Made by a program: the position numbers and the translations under genes
The notes under the pieces: generated by a model
Database searches by the model: none
What the model was told of the DNA's origin: nothing
Seen by the model: the letters and a program-made list of their open reading frames with translations, nothing else
In this document: positions 53,557 through 64,000 of the stretch, piece by piece
How the letters are laid out: each line of letters starts with the position of its first letter
Position numbering within the stretch: position 1 is the stretch's first letter
Assembly: GCA_033558025.1 (NCBI GenBank)
Contig: JAUCEF010000018.1
Coordinates: 558,001 to 622,000, forward strand
DNA length: 64,000 bases
From: Phytophthora sp. 'mugwort'
Lineage: Eukaryota; Oomycota; Peronosporomycetes; Peronosporales; Peronosporaceae
Direction: 5' to 3'

Positions 53557-55350
53557 TCAATGAGCTGTTGGTAGCGACAAATCTTGTCGTTGAGGGTGTC
53601 CGGCTTTGTCGAATCCACGCAGGTGCTTGAACACCGCGTTAGATCCACACGGCGTGATGCCCCCCTCTCGAAGAACGACGATGAGTGCGTCCTCGGCGAC
53701 CGCACCGGCTGCCATCATGTCGTCGCGATAGCGCATCAATTTCTCGTCGAGAGTGAAACCGTCCCGGAAGAAAAGCTTCATGAACGGAACAAAACGTTTG
53801 GCATCAAACATCTTCTTCACAGCCTCGTCGAAGGAGCTCCACATGCGCGGCGTGTGAGCGTACCACGCGAACCACGTAGCCTTAATTAATGTAAATCACC
53901 GTTGTTTAACGACGCATCTATTGGGGGGCTCTTGCGTGGCTTCACCCTCACTGACTTGTCCGAAGTTCCGCTTGTTTCCAATGTGCTGCAGATCTTGGAC
54001 TCCAGATCCGCAATGCGCGTCCAGGTTTTGGTTCAGGTCGACTACTGCTTGATCAAATGAGTATATTCCTTCATCATGGCGCCACGGTTTGCTTCTCCAT
54101 TCAGTTTGTCTCCCCTGTCTGCGTCGTTTGTCCGGCTAGTCTTCTTCGTAACATCTTTAGGTCAGGTGAGACGACCAGGCCAGAAGCTCACAGACTCAAG
54201 CGCAGTACGACGGGACCATCGCCGTTCATTGCCTTCATTGAAGGGAGTAGCGGATCAGGTACGTCACCAATACTTCGCTCACCCTGGTGTTCACGTTGAA
54301 TTGCGTCTTGTCCATTCCAATGCATGACTCGAACAAGAGCGCAACCACAGCGCGGAGTTTGGTCTATGTGTCTGCATTGCAGCTCCTGAGCGATGCCAGC
54401 GGGACTTGAGCCCTAGGAGCCTTGCTCCCTATGGCGCGCTGAGAGGCGATGGCCCATTTGCGTGCTGTGCACCACCTCGACGGAACGAATGTGATGTCAG
54501 CGCTTCGGTCCCTCCAGCCTTCTTTGCCATGCGCAGGAGAGCACGGTTGACGTAGCTGTGGGTACCCGGTACGTTCTCCATCTGCGATGCTGTCCAAGTG
54601 TCTCTTCCGCGTTGCTTGCTTCAGGCAGATTGAGCAGCGGCGTTGCCGCTATCTTCACTACCGGTGCGCGCCCACATATGTCCGGAAGCTGGCACAAGAG
54701 CGCGACTGTCGGGGAAGTCTGCGTGGCGAGCGCAACGAAGATGGCGAATAGAGGGCATGTGACGAATTCGTCGGCCGCAAAAAGGTAAAGGTCCTACTCT
54801 TCGACGACTTCGTCAGCATGAAGGGCACGAAGAAAATACCGCCAGCGCTTATCGTCAGGTTGGCTTTGCGGGGGGGGGGGGGGGGGGTCAAGTCCGACAC
54901 GCGGCCAAACAGGAACCAGAGGAGATACAGAAGCGCATTGTCTTGGTAGTCGGCAGCTGTAGAATACAAATACACCATTATTTGCTTGAGATCCCTTTTG
55001 GTACACGCTGACGCCTTGTTCGTAAAGCTTCCGGAAGGACGCGTCTTGCAGTCCCGCTCAAGCGTCTGGCCCATCATGAAAAAACACTTGTCGACAGAGA
55101 ATGAAGCTGAGGGAACTGATCCAACAGCCAGTTCTTAACCTGCCAATAGTACTGCATGACAAAATGCCGCGACGGTGGGGCACCCTTCCTCTCCTTGAAA
55201 TCGAATGCATACCAAGTTATTCATCACCGCCACCAGCGCAAGGGGGGCGGTGTCGCGCAACATGCAATCCTTGACATACTCGAACAATACACCCTCGTCA
55301 CGCAGAAAGCCCATAAAACATATTACAGCATTATCCTTAGTCTTCCTAGT
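53557..55350 (-). pseudogene. Crypton tyrosine recombinase, copy 3
   Basis: The minus strand shows the Crypton order in shifting frames. The N-terminal segment (KDNAVICFMGFLRDEGVLFEY, from about 55345) is followed by SFTNKASACTKRDLKQIMVY with LYSTAADYQDNALLYLLWFLFGRVSDL (55030-54890). A run of 18 C breaks the frame at 54870-54887. Next come LTISAGGIFFVPFMLTK, AKKAGGTEALTSHSFRRGGA/QHAN (near 54480), SCIGMDKTQFNVNTRVSEV, and the C-terminal domain (TWFAWYAHTPRMWSSFDEAV through FFRDGFTLDEKLMRYRDDMM) ending at 53557. The HxxR box is canonical (HSFRRG). The segment with the nucleophile Tyr is missing. Dead. Confidence 0.83.
54870..54887. repeat. Poly-G tract (18) in Crypton 3
   Basis: Eighteen G. 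On the coding strand it makes a poly-Pro stretch directly after the conserved FGRVSDL motif. Confidence 0.95.
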
Positions 55351-55399
55351 GTTAGAAGGAGCCAAGTCGTCGATGTTCGTCTTGGAGCCAATTCCACGG

Positions 55400-56270
55400 C
55401 GTGCGGCCGGATGATTGCTCGATATGCAGGAGATATGCGATTGACTGTGGGTTTGTACATACACATAACTGGCCATACGCCTCCGACCGAACATGCGCAT
55501 GCTGCTGGATACCGGACCGACAAATACATACATGCATCGATTGGCTAACATTATATCCTAGGTGAGTTTGGATTGGTAAAAAAAAAAACGTTTTAGTCGC
55601 GATGAGTACTTTATTGAATGCACAATACAAGTTTGAAGTGTTGCTGGACCTTTGATCAGATTCATCCATATCGTGATTATTCCGACATCCCTACACCTTC
55701 CGACACATAGGATGATTAAAAAAAGGACAATAAACCGGTATTACGTGAGATTTAACTGGTATATTTAGGTTTAGGTATGTTGTGCCTCCCGCCTTTTGAT
55801 TCTTGTCAGATTTAGGAAAGGCGCTAAAAGCCGCGAGGAAATGGTCTTTAGAGGCCTCTAGACTAAGCAAATCGCATTTTTCAACATGCCCGCCGTTTTG
55901 AGCCCGGAGCCATGTGCACCAGGCCCGACCAACTGATCAATGAAGGCGGAACACCAGCAGGGGCCACAATTTAAAGCATTTGCCGGCGAGGAACCGTTAC
56001 AACTCCCTATTAGTTGAAATTCATTAACCGATAGTACACTAATAAAGAATATGTGGCCGTCTATAGCCTTTGCGATTGGCCCTTATATCATCCGGTTGCG
56101 GCCTGCCATAGCATGGACCGCGGGCGCCCGATTAAGGATGACACCAAAAGGTCATATACAGCATCTAGCACACATCTGTAGACTACAATTCGCCGTGCAA
56201 AACTTAATTACTGATCGCGTGGACTTCTTAGAAAGACGTTTGGGTAATCAAACCAAAGGAAGTTGGAGGC
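55400..56270. other. Intergenic with dispersed repeats
   Basis: No gene recognised. 55660-55760 is related to 13020-13160. 55825-56015 is the second copy of the repeat at 17145-17350. Confidence 0.45.
55825..56015. repeat. Diverged dispersed repeat, copy 2
   Basis: Counterpart of 17145-17350 (AAAGCCGCGAGGAAATGG, AGGCCTCTAGAC, CACAATTTAAAGCA). Confidence 0.5.
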
Positions 56271-56309
56271 AATAACAGGTCTGATACTTGTAATAAAAAA
56301 GGATACCCT

Positions 56310-56615
56310 CTCTGTCCAGGTTTCCCAGATTCAGAAATTGTCAGAACTCTTATTCTGCAGGTATTGTCCAGGGGGTCACACAGGTAATATCCAAGTAACC
56401 TTATTGAGAGGGCCGGCAGATGCAAGTAATTTACATTGGGCCTTTACATTACCTGGCCAGGTATTATCCAGGCTTGAAACCTGGGATACTCATGTGTGCG
56501 GGACTCGATCAAAAGTAAAAGTGACGGCACGTAGGCGTTGTCGGAGGCACTAAATTCAATCAGTGGGTATGCCAATGGTCCAGGATGTTTCCAGGTCTAT
56601 AAACCTGGACAACTC
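56310..56615. repeat. Left cluster of CCAGGT/ACCTGG motifs
   Basis: At least eight CCAGG/CCTGG hexamers in 300 bp, several inside a longer CAGGTATTRTCCAGG form (56358-56373, 56457-56471). Similar motifs recur at 61000-61050 and 61985-62420, on the other side of the MULE and Ulp1 genes. They may be subterminal transposase-binding repeats. Confidence 0.55.
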
Positions 56616-56889
56616 ATATGTACGGTACCTGGCAAAAAGTCGATGTGACACCCAGCTCAATCTGGCGGCATCGATCAGTGTGAGCATGCCAACTCCAAAG
56701 CACTATGCACCCATACAGTTCATTTTTTCAGGTTGCAACTAGGCATTGCCCATGTATTAAAGAGATTAGACTTCTTAAGTACCCGACGCTTTTCCTCTCA
56801 GTTTAACGACGCTTCATCTTCATGATATCGCTCAACATGGTCCATCGCAACTTCGTTTCGCCCGTCGGAGATGTATCGTTTGGCGCTTC

Positions 56890-59800
56890 ACTGCCCACGC
56901 ACGTCCAAAATAGCCGTCATACGAAAGTTCCACAGCTATCGCTATCTGTCTGCATCGGCTCCGCCACTTCAGCATCATTGTAATCGTCTTCTTTCAGAGG
57001 CCCGTCGCGTATCTCACTGGCCAGCATCGTGACCTTCTTCTTGTTTCTCTCGCCACCCATGCTGTCATACATCTTGACCTGCTTGGCTTCTCGGTCCACC
57101 AAGGGACACCCCCAGTGGACGACTTCAAATTTGACTGGTAGTAGCACGAATGGGTGTACATCAACACCGTTAGCAACTTCCTCCAGTGTATTTGGTGGAA
57201 GTCACTCTGCCTTACCCTTTTTACACGGAGTGAGAAACACCGTCATATTGTTCTCGGATAAGGTCGTCGTTCAACCACGCAGAACCTCTAAAACAGAAGA
57301 GGTCTGCATGGGTCAGATCGAAGCCAAACTCAGGTAGCGGAGTGTATGACCAACTTTCCAGTATCTTACCGAACACTAGTGTAGGAAAGATAGTGTCATC
57401 GACTGCGGGTTTGACGTCATTATTAATCCATGTACAACAGAACCGCCTCATGGCACGTGGCCTATAAATTCCATAGCCACTTCATCGCTTCCGGTTGTTC
57501 TCCGGTGAATTGGCCCACTTTCTCAATGGCCACAACGTAATGTTCAAAAATCTCCACTCCTCTCTCCGTCACTGTCCAAGTGAATCTCCTCCTCTTTAGC
57601 CAAGCCACCTTTCAATTTGGATAGTGCACTGTCGACGACCGACTCCGGGAGGCGAAAGCGTACTCTATCGGCACGTAATCGCCGTTCATATGCCACTGCA
57701 TTGGCTTCTCATCAGATTTCTGCTTTGTCTGGAACGTGGCAAGGAATGAGCCGACTTCACAGACACCTGGCGCAATAACGTTGAAAGTAGCTACGACTTC
57801 CGCCACATCATTATCTCTTAACAGAGCTCGTAGCTTCATGCCGCTGGTGTATTCTTTCAGTGCCACTGCCGCCTTTGACTTCATCTCAGCGCGGTTCAAT
57901 CGCGGCCGGCCAACCTGCCTAATCTTGTCGCTCGACTTAACTGTTGGAACTTGACTCGACCCAGTGTTTAGAGTTGCGACGAGAGGGTCCGAGATCTATG
58001 TCGGCGGGTCGGCGTCTGACTCATTATCCCAACCACCGTCACCTCTATCATGAGCAGCTTCGTGTGGCCCGGGTTCGTGATTACCCCCACTACCAGCATT
58101 ACCCCTGCCTCCGCCATTACCTCTGGTATTATCTCCGTCATGGTCTGGCTCCCCGCTACTGCCGGTAGCTGGCTGTCCAGGAGAAGCCTGACCTTAGCGC
58201 AAATTGTACTACCACTGATCCATCTGCGTCATCACAGACTTAAACGCAGCGTCCTCGAACTGAACAAGCACGCTAATGATGTAACCGAATGCCTGCTGAG
58301 CACGTCGATACTTCTCTGCTCCGTTCAGCGTGCCTGTCGCTGAAGATGAATGCGCCCTGTAGATCATTGCCACGAATGGCGTTTCCACCTCCATTAAGTC
58401 CCGCTGCAAGAGACGACTTTGTCCAAACCACCTGTCCACGGAGGAGCGATTCAAAACGTGTTAGAAACCTGATCATTACATAGACCATGGAGTGTGTACG
58501 ATAATACGTGGGCAGTACGTCATCAATCGCTGACATACCTGGGTGAAACCGATGAGTACGAAATGATGAGCGTTTCCACGCGTCTCACTGTAGGCCATCA
58601 TGTGTCTAGATGGCAGCTTCATCGTCTGAGAGAACTCACAGTCGCACATCCACCCCTCCTTCTCGAGGAGGTACTCGTGGTCGCCGCTGTGTACTGTGAT
58701 CATTGCACTATTGTCCTTGAACGCGTTGGTGTCGGCGATCCCAGTACCTGTGGCGATATCGAACTGACTCCTGATGGCAGCCGCCACCCATCTAGTAGTC
58801 ATTCTCAATACAAAATGCAGCTCTCCTGGATAAGACACATCACACAATGTGTCCGGCATCTCGACCATGTACCTGTATTCTTCCTCTTTGCGCCGTTGAT
58901 ATTCCAGGAGCACTTTCAAACTGGCGCCATGATCAGATGACCCTTCAACTGGTGTTCGAGCTTGCCAAATAGGCTCTCAACACGGTTGTTCGTGTGATTC
59001 CCAAAGTGAGGCAAATCGACACGATACGCGATTACCCAAATATCAGCACGCGCATTCCAGATCTTGTCGAAATACTCCCATAACTCTGTGCGATCATGTC
59101 GACATGACTGACTCTTGAACTCATCCCGATGCCGGGCGTAGTCTTCCTCGGTCCGGGGCGTACGTCATATTGGTAATTGTGTGTTTCATGTGAGTAATCA
59201 CGTCTGCTTCGTATACGCCATACGTCTTTGACTTCCGAATCGTTTCGTGAAGCACTTGATCACGTGAAAATGACATAACGGTATGCGAGCCTCTGGGAGC
59301 TTCTGTCGTACCACATCAACCTCGCACATGTCCTTGTCAACGATGACTATGCGGACAAATTTCCAATGTTCATTCGTTCGCTTGAAGTGATCCAAACACT
59401 TGAATACGTGCCAATCACCATCCGTCTCAATAGGCGAATAGTGCACGGGTTGACCTTGACCATACTGATCCATCGCTACGATAGTGAAAAGCTGATAGTT
59501 GTATCTATTCACAAACGAAACGGATACGTGGTTAAAACCTGACATTACATGGCCACTTCAAACAATTTGTAACTCACTGGTTCGTCTGATGAGTGCAGTC
59601 CATCTGCAATACTTCCGGGAAATTGTCCACCGTCGAGCGCATGTCCCCGCTAGTGAACGAAATAACACCCGTGTCACCTCTTTGGCTTTGATGTACTGAC
59701 GACACATTCGCGGAAAACTCCCCGTTGAACACCAGGATCATCTCGGAAACTGCATCGGCATCGACACAGTTCGACACCTGAACGAGCACAACAGAAACGT

Positions 59801-60936
59801 CAGTATGAAAATTAACTCGAGTAATACAAACCGTACTTGCCTTGTTTTCGCATCCTCGTGATCATGTTCCCAACGTCAGCCATCGTGAAGCGGTGGTTCA
59901 AGTTTTCGCGGATATACTTGTACACACTTGAAGTGTCAGCTTGAGCGTCAATAAGCAGCTCTATTCCGGGCATCAGCGGGGACTCAGTCGGAACCTGGCG
60001 AATACCTGGATAAGACCTGTAAATGTCTTCTGACAGACGATGATTGTGGCTGCACACTTCGCGCTTCATCACAATACCCCACGTGCCGTCCCTCCGCTTG
60101 ACAACTTGAGTCAGCATTTGAAATGGACACTCTTTTCGGAATAACTTGTGGATGGTCCGCTTCACAGTAGACCTTTCACGCTCCGCCCAGCCGTGCGTAC
60201 AAATGTACTTCCTCCGGAATGTCTCCAACTCCACGGTAACAATGGGATCTCAATGTCAGGTCGGCCTTGAAAGCGAATATGGCGAAGATCTGCATGCGCC
60301 GAGCTGTATTTATCAGCTACTTCGTGACGATCTTCTGGCGCGTGGCTTCCATATATTCCTGTAACGCTACCTCGAGAGAAGGCCAAGAGTCGTGTTGGGC
60401 CTTGAATGGTGGGACGTGGAACGGCTCCTCGTCTTGCACATCCGAAACAGACCTCTTCTTTCCTTGGCGACGCTGGATAGCGCGCTCCTCTTTATCTGTT
60501 GCCTTCTGCGCGACTGTTGCTTTCTCTTCGTCATCCCCAACTCCTTGTTCAGCTTCTTCATCGCCATCCCCTTGTTCGGCTCCTTCGTCATCATCTTCTT
60601 CTTCGGCTTCTTCATCACCATCGTCACCGACCCCCTCTTCTTCTTCAGCTGCATCTTCCCCCTCTGTGTTCTCCTCGTCTTCTCCTTCGTGTCTTCAGCG
60701 TCTGCGGCTGCGTGGGGTTAAAACTGCTGAGGCGGAGATTTGTTGGCAGGCGCCAGTGCTATCGCTTTCGCCGCCCGTGTGCGCACACGTCCAGACTCAG
60801 TGGCTGCTCGCCGGCGCGCTTCCGTCTCTGCGTGAGCTTCCTCTGCCATCCTCGCCCTGATATGTGCCGTCAGCGGAGTGCGCCATCGTAAGTGTGTCTG
60901 CAGTGACCTGTCTCGTCGGCGCGTACGAGGCGCCAC
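56890..60936 (-). pseudogene. Mutator-like (MULE) transposase with C-terminal Ulp1-type protease
   Basis: Minus-strand parts in order. Ala/Arg-rich start (MAEEAHAETEARRRAATES, ATG near 60849); acidic Glu/Asp tract (about 60680-60510); FAR1-like DNA-binding region (FRRKYICTHGW, CPFQMLTQVVKRRDGTWGI, CSHNHRLSEDIYRSYPG; 60210-60000). MULE catalytic domain: TGVISFTSGDMRS with LQMDCTHQTN (59650-59580), YNYQLFTIVAMDQYGQ, GDWHVFKCLDHFKR, IVIVDKDMCE, LCHFHVIKCF, then PHFGNHTNNRVESLFGK (near 58990). SWIM finger CDCEFSQTMKLPSRH, with Ser where the third Cys is expected. A Gly/Asp-rich linker and AT-hook-like GRPRL (near 57900) lead to a C48 protease: AWLNDDLI (near 57280), VHWGCPLVD, MYDSMGG, DSDSCGTFV. 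Frameshifts throughout. MULEs fused to Ulp1 are known in plants. Confidence 0.82.
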
Positions 60937-61194
60937 GTGGCGCGATTTCCCCCCAATTGGTGGCTGTGAGGCAAAATAAATAGGGCTGTCAGTCCAGTTT
61001 TCTCACCAGGTTTTCTACAGGTATAACATCCAGCTATTGTCCAGGCAGAAGGTATTGTTTTCTTTACTGAGTTATTTTTAAATTATATTTTCGCGCTCAA
61101 CCACTCAGCCACTCGTCTGGGGAACGTGGCACCCGGCAGTTGAGGAGGAAGCAGCACGATGGGCGCACGCACACACGTCTAAGATTAAGTAGTA

Positions 61195-61860
61195 GATGAC
61201 TGAGGAGGCTTTAAGAGAGGAAGAAGCTCGATCGGCTGAGGCAGCTCGCAGAGCGCGCGTCGTGGAGGTGCGCACTCGGTCGGATAGTCCCGTGCCATCG
61301 ACGCGTCCGTGAGGAGCGCGCCGGCTCTAACTACGACCATCATGGTGGTAGAAACCTCGGCAGAGCTGTATCGATTTCGAGCGGGTACTGGCTTAGTGAC
61401 GATTCTATCCGTGTATTCACGGAATTTCTTCGACGTGAATACTGCAACAACGCCACAGTGTTCTTGCCAACTACATCCAGTGGCATTGCAGACAGCAAAC
61501 ACGGAGTAGCTGGCATTGTGCCGGGAGCGACGCTGGTCAAATCAGGGCATGCCTCAATGAGAGAAATGACTGTGTTTTTCTTCCTGTCAATTTTGACGCC
61601 AGTCATTGGGTTTGCCTTGTCGTCGACAAGGTGAACAAAAAGCTCGAGCTGTACGACAGCATGAACAAGAGACAAATCGCCAAGGTGCTGAAGATTATGG
61701 CGGCAGAGATTCTCAGCGGCGTCCGTGATGGAGAATACGACATAGTCACGCTGAAACCCCCGCGCCAGAGAGATGGCGATAGTGTGGGGTTTCCGTTTGC
61801 CTTCGCTTTTGGGGTCAAGTGTCAAGCGAGGCTCCACTAGATGTGTCTCCGGCGGGTATT
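61195..61860 (+). pseudogene. Second Ulp1/SUMO-type (C48) protease gene, divergent
   Basis: The plus strand begins with a charged TEEALREEEARSAEAARRAR segment. It continues with GYWLSDDSIRVFTEFLRREY (near 61385), NNATVFLPTTSSGIADSKHG, then after a frameshift near 61575 LPVNFDASHWVCLVVDKVN and KKLELYDSMNKRQIAKVLKI, PPRQRDGDS, and after one more frameshift CGVSVCLRFWG (near 61785). The catalytic His (ASHW), Asp (YDSM), Gln (PRQRDGDS) and Cys (CG) are all present, but the frame breaks just before the Cys. It faces away from the MULE. It could be a separate element gene or a second protease of the same element. Confidence 0.75.
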
Positions 61861-61984
61861 ACACGAATGCGCTGGGGATGCTGCATACGTTGATGGAGAT
61901 GAATAGCGAACCGAGCGAGCAAGCGTTACTATCACAGCAAGTTGAAGATAAGTTGAAAATATATTTAGCTACAAATAAAAAGTG

Positions 61985-62420
61985 TGGTTAATACCTGGAC
62001 AATCTTTGAGTACACCTGGGGAATACCTGGAAACAAACACGTATGCTGATTGGGCAGGTCATGGCATCGTGCCTTTGGAAGATCCCGACAAAACAGTGGC
62101 GGTGTCATTTGCACTTTGCTCGTGTTCCACGCATATGACTATTTCAGGAATCAGTACCTGGTTAATATCTGTTTTGGTAATTTATAATTAAAGATTACGC
62201 CAATTTCGAGTGCTTTAATTACTCATTTCAGAAACCTGGTCAAAACCTTGAGGAAAACCTGGACATTACTGTTTCTGATTCCGTACTTCTTTCTGGAAAA
62301 CCTTGACTGTAAGGCCGTCCAAAGAAATAATGATGGTAAAAAAATACACGAATATATTTCAACCTGGGCAATACCTGATTGCACACCTGGATACTACCTG
62401 TGGGACAAAACCTGGACCAC
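61985..62420. repeat. Right cluster of ACCTGG motifs
   Basis: ACCTGG occurs repeatedly (near 61994, 62013, 62026, 62157, 62230, 62256, 62362, 62387 and 62410), nearly always in this orientation and often as AATACCTGG or AAAACCTGG. The left cluster is mainly in the opposite orientation. A smaller group lies at 61000-61050. Confidence 0.6.
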
Positions 62421-62429
62421 AAACGTGCT

Positions 62430-62905
62430 CTAAATAAAAACGGCTACCGATATTCATGGTATTATTGGCGAACTTAGTAGCGCTCGATTATTGGTGCTCA
62501 TCCACGTGACGTCTTGACATGCCACGCATTTTTTTGTGGCTGGGGGAGACTGAACTTGCCGACGCAGTCACGATGACCTCAGTCTTCGATTTTTGCGAGC
62601 TTCTGCGCAGACCCTCCGAACAGCGGACAAAGACATGTTCGCGCTCGTACAGCACGACCCTTTCCCGAAGGACTCCGGCCCTGGGATGTCTGTTCGAATC
62701 AAGCCGGTGCTATTGATCCCGATAGGGTTAGAAGGCCCAAGGCTGTGTGCTTGTATGTGTTTGTGTTTATGTGCTATGTGCTGTGATGTGTGTGCCCAGG
62801 TGCTGTATGCCGCTGAATGTGCTGTGCTGTGAGGTCTATGAGCACGTGAAGGTTGTTGTACATTTAACCAGTGTGGTTCTGATGTATTTGAGTGCATAAC
62901 TATCT
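62430..62905. other. Intergenic, TG-rich low complexity
   Basis: No gene recognised. 62740-62835 is rich in TGTGT/GCTGTG words. Confidence 0.5.
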
Positions 62906-62908
62906 GCC

Positions 62909-63330
62909 TTACACGCGACCTACAGGGGAGAGCATGTCTTGCGTGTCGACAGGTGCAGGATCAACGATGCTTTCGAATGCAAGTTGGTGCTTGTAGATCA
63001 TGATGCGCTCGTCCAAGATGCCGAACTTGTGGAGCGGACGTTGTCCGTTCAGGACAGTTTGGCTCCCTTGGCTTTAACACCATAGGCTTTCGAAAACGCG
63101 AGCAGTCCGTCTTCAATGCAGCGGCTTAAGCCGAGGGCTTTGTAGTCCTTCGCGTTGGCGTCAAGGATGAAGCTCACGTCGAGGAAGTGCCCCATGAGGG
63201 CAACGGTGTTGGGAGACTCCGACTTCTTCTGGCGTTCAGCGTAGTCCCAGATGTGCACCACGCGCGTGTACCATTCATACCAAGCGTGTAAAAGGTGTGT
63301 CACTTCTTTCTTCTTGCGCTTGGGTTTCTG
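62909..63330 (-). pseudogene. Crypton C-terminal domain, copy 4 (fragment)
   Basis: Minus strand: HAWYEWYTRVVHIWDYAER, VALMGHFLDVSFILDANAKD and FSKAYGVKAKGAK, then a one-base frameshift near 63060, then TVLNGQRPLHKFGILDERIM, IVDPAPVDTQDM and a TAA at 62909-62911. This matches the C-terminal domain of copies 1-3 (WYEWFTAEPR; FTLDE; KARGAG). No recombinase core was found upstream, so it is a truncated copy. Confidence 0.78.
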
Positions 63331-63699
63331 CTCCCAGTCTGACGCTTATTTGGCATGTTCGACTGCAGGTCTTCTGCGCTTCTCGTTCGGGTTCAAAGGG
63401 CCACCTCGACGATTGTCAGGCGTGCAGGTAGGGCTTTGTACGCGGTGATAAATTTTTGAATTACAGTAAAATGGTGATCCATTCTTGGGAATGAGTGTTG
63501 GTTTGCCTCTTGTTGTTGTTGTCGTTCTTTATCAGGTGGAGCAGCGCCGTCGTACAGCACAACAACCATGCAAGCGCGTCAGCAGTCGGTATCGCCGCGG
63601 TAGCAACGCACTCCCCACGCGCGTGAAGATCGGGGGCGGCTGCCGCCAGCATCTTTAACGGCGGGAAGTAGTAGACTGTATGATGCATTTTTATACTTT

Positions 63700-63775
63700 G
63701 TGGGAAGCCGACCTGATGGCAGTCGGCACGACTTCAAATCGTGTGCAGCGCTATGCACAAGTACGTTGTCAAAGC
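63700..63775 (+). ncRNA. tRNA-Sec-like stem-loops (degenerate)
   Basis: Contains a 6-bp D-stem-like GCCGAC/GTCGGC, an anticodon arm CACGA-CTTCAAA-TCGTG with TCA in the anticodon position (63734-63736), and an adjoining hairpin GTGCA-GCGCTA-TGCAC like a long variable arm. These three features are typical of tRNA-Sec. I could not find a matching T-arm or acceptor stem, so it may be a relic or chance. Confidence 0.25.
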
Positions 63776-64000
63776 CACACTGGCATCCATCCATTTAGCA
63801 ACATGGTGTATATTGTACATGTTGAAAGTGAACTTTTTATCTTGAGAGAACAGAAAGGAAATCAGACCGTCTTACTATAATATGAATTATCATTGACTAC
63901 TCCAAAATGTACTTGCTACCTCATTCTCAATCACTGCCTGCTTCATCTTAGTCCGATTGCTCTGCATCATTATCCTCCGTTCCCTGTCCCTCGGCCTTTT

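Noticed and set aside
60367..60860. Plus-strand Ser/Pro-rich and Phe-rich frames at 60267-60891
   Set aside because: They are antisense to the acidic region of the MULE protein, whose Asp/Glu codons read as Ser/Phe on the other strand.

Overview
The window is eukaryotic, repeat-dense DNA with no convincing single-copy host gene. It most likely comes from an oomycete (Phytophthora or a relative). That is an inference from three things: plant/stramenopile-type TTTAGGG repeats at 17671-17708; the mix of Crypton, piggyBac, IS630/Tc1-mariner, pogo, MULE, Helitron-like and non-LTR sequences, which resemble oomycete transposon families as I remember them; and compact, apparently intron-poor coding relics. 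Almost every long reading frame belongs to a decayed mobile element.

Layout. 1-5547: tandem array of a 540-bp unit, each unit with one tRNA-Pro(CGG) gene on the minus strand (10 genes; the array runs off the left edge). 5548-6640: decayed IS630/Tc1-mariner transposase abutting the array. 6640-8000: unidentified relic with an 18-bp/hexapeptide repeat. 8312-8384: tRNA-Val(TAC). 9830-11909: Crypton copy 1. 11985-12274: two 62-nt tRNA-like sequences in a short tandem repeat. 13605-16860: decayed piggyBac gene containing a tRNA-derived insertion. 17617-17708: half tRNA-like sequence joined to telomeric repeats. 17855-21607: Crypton copy 2, split by a complete 1757-bp pogo element (19757-21513). 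21700-22570: duplicated segment with tRNA-Val. 25280-26500: Helitron-like relic. 27769-28330: old diverged tRNA-Leu unit holding a 243-bp MITE. 28331-29022: TTAA-flanked repeat. 29090-35600: LINE with ORF1, endonuclease, reverse transcriptase and a zinc-finger tail. 36471-50218: tandem array of a 2.2-kb unit with six tRNA-Leu(TAG) genes. 50640-51640: decayed copy of the 540-bp tRNA-Pro unit. 51640-53200: second copy of the tRNA-Val segment, with a second TTAA-flanked repeat inside it. 53557-55350: Crypton copy 3. 56270-62420: Mutator-like transposase joined to a Ulp1-type protease, beside a second, divergently oriented Ulp1 gene, between clusters of a CCTGG-containing motif. 62909-63330: Crypton copy 4 (C-terminal piece). 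63700-63800: tRNA-Sec-like stem-loops.

The transposon genes are mostly dead: frameshifts, nonsense codons, inverted duplications and long G/C homopolymers interrupt them. The only sequences that look intact and under constraint are the tRNA genes. The most unusual feature is the pair of homogenised tRNA arrays (Pro, 540 bp; Leu, about 2200 bp). Degenerate single copies of both units lie elsewhere in the same window, and the array genes lack the oligo-T terminator that the dispersed tRNA-Val genes have.
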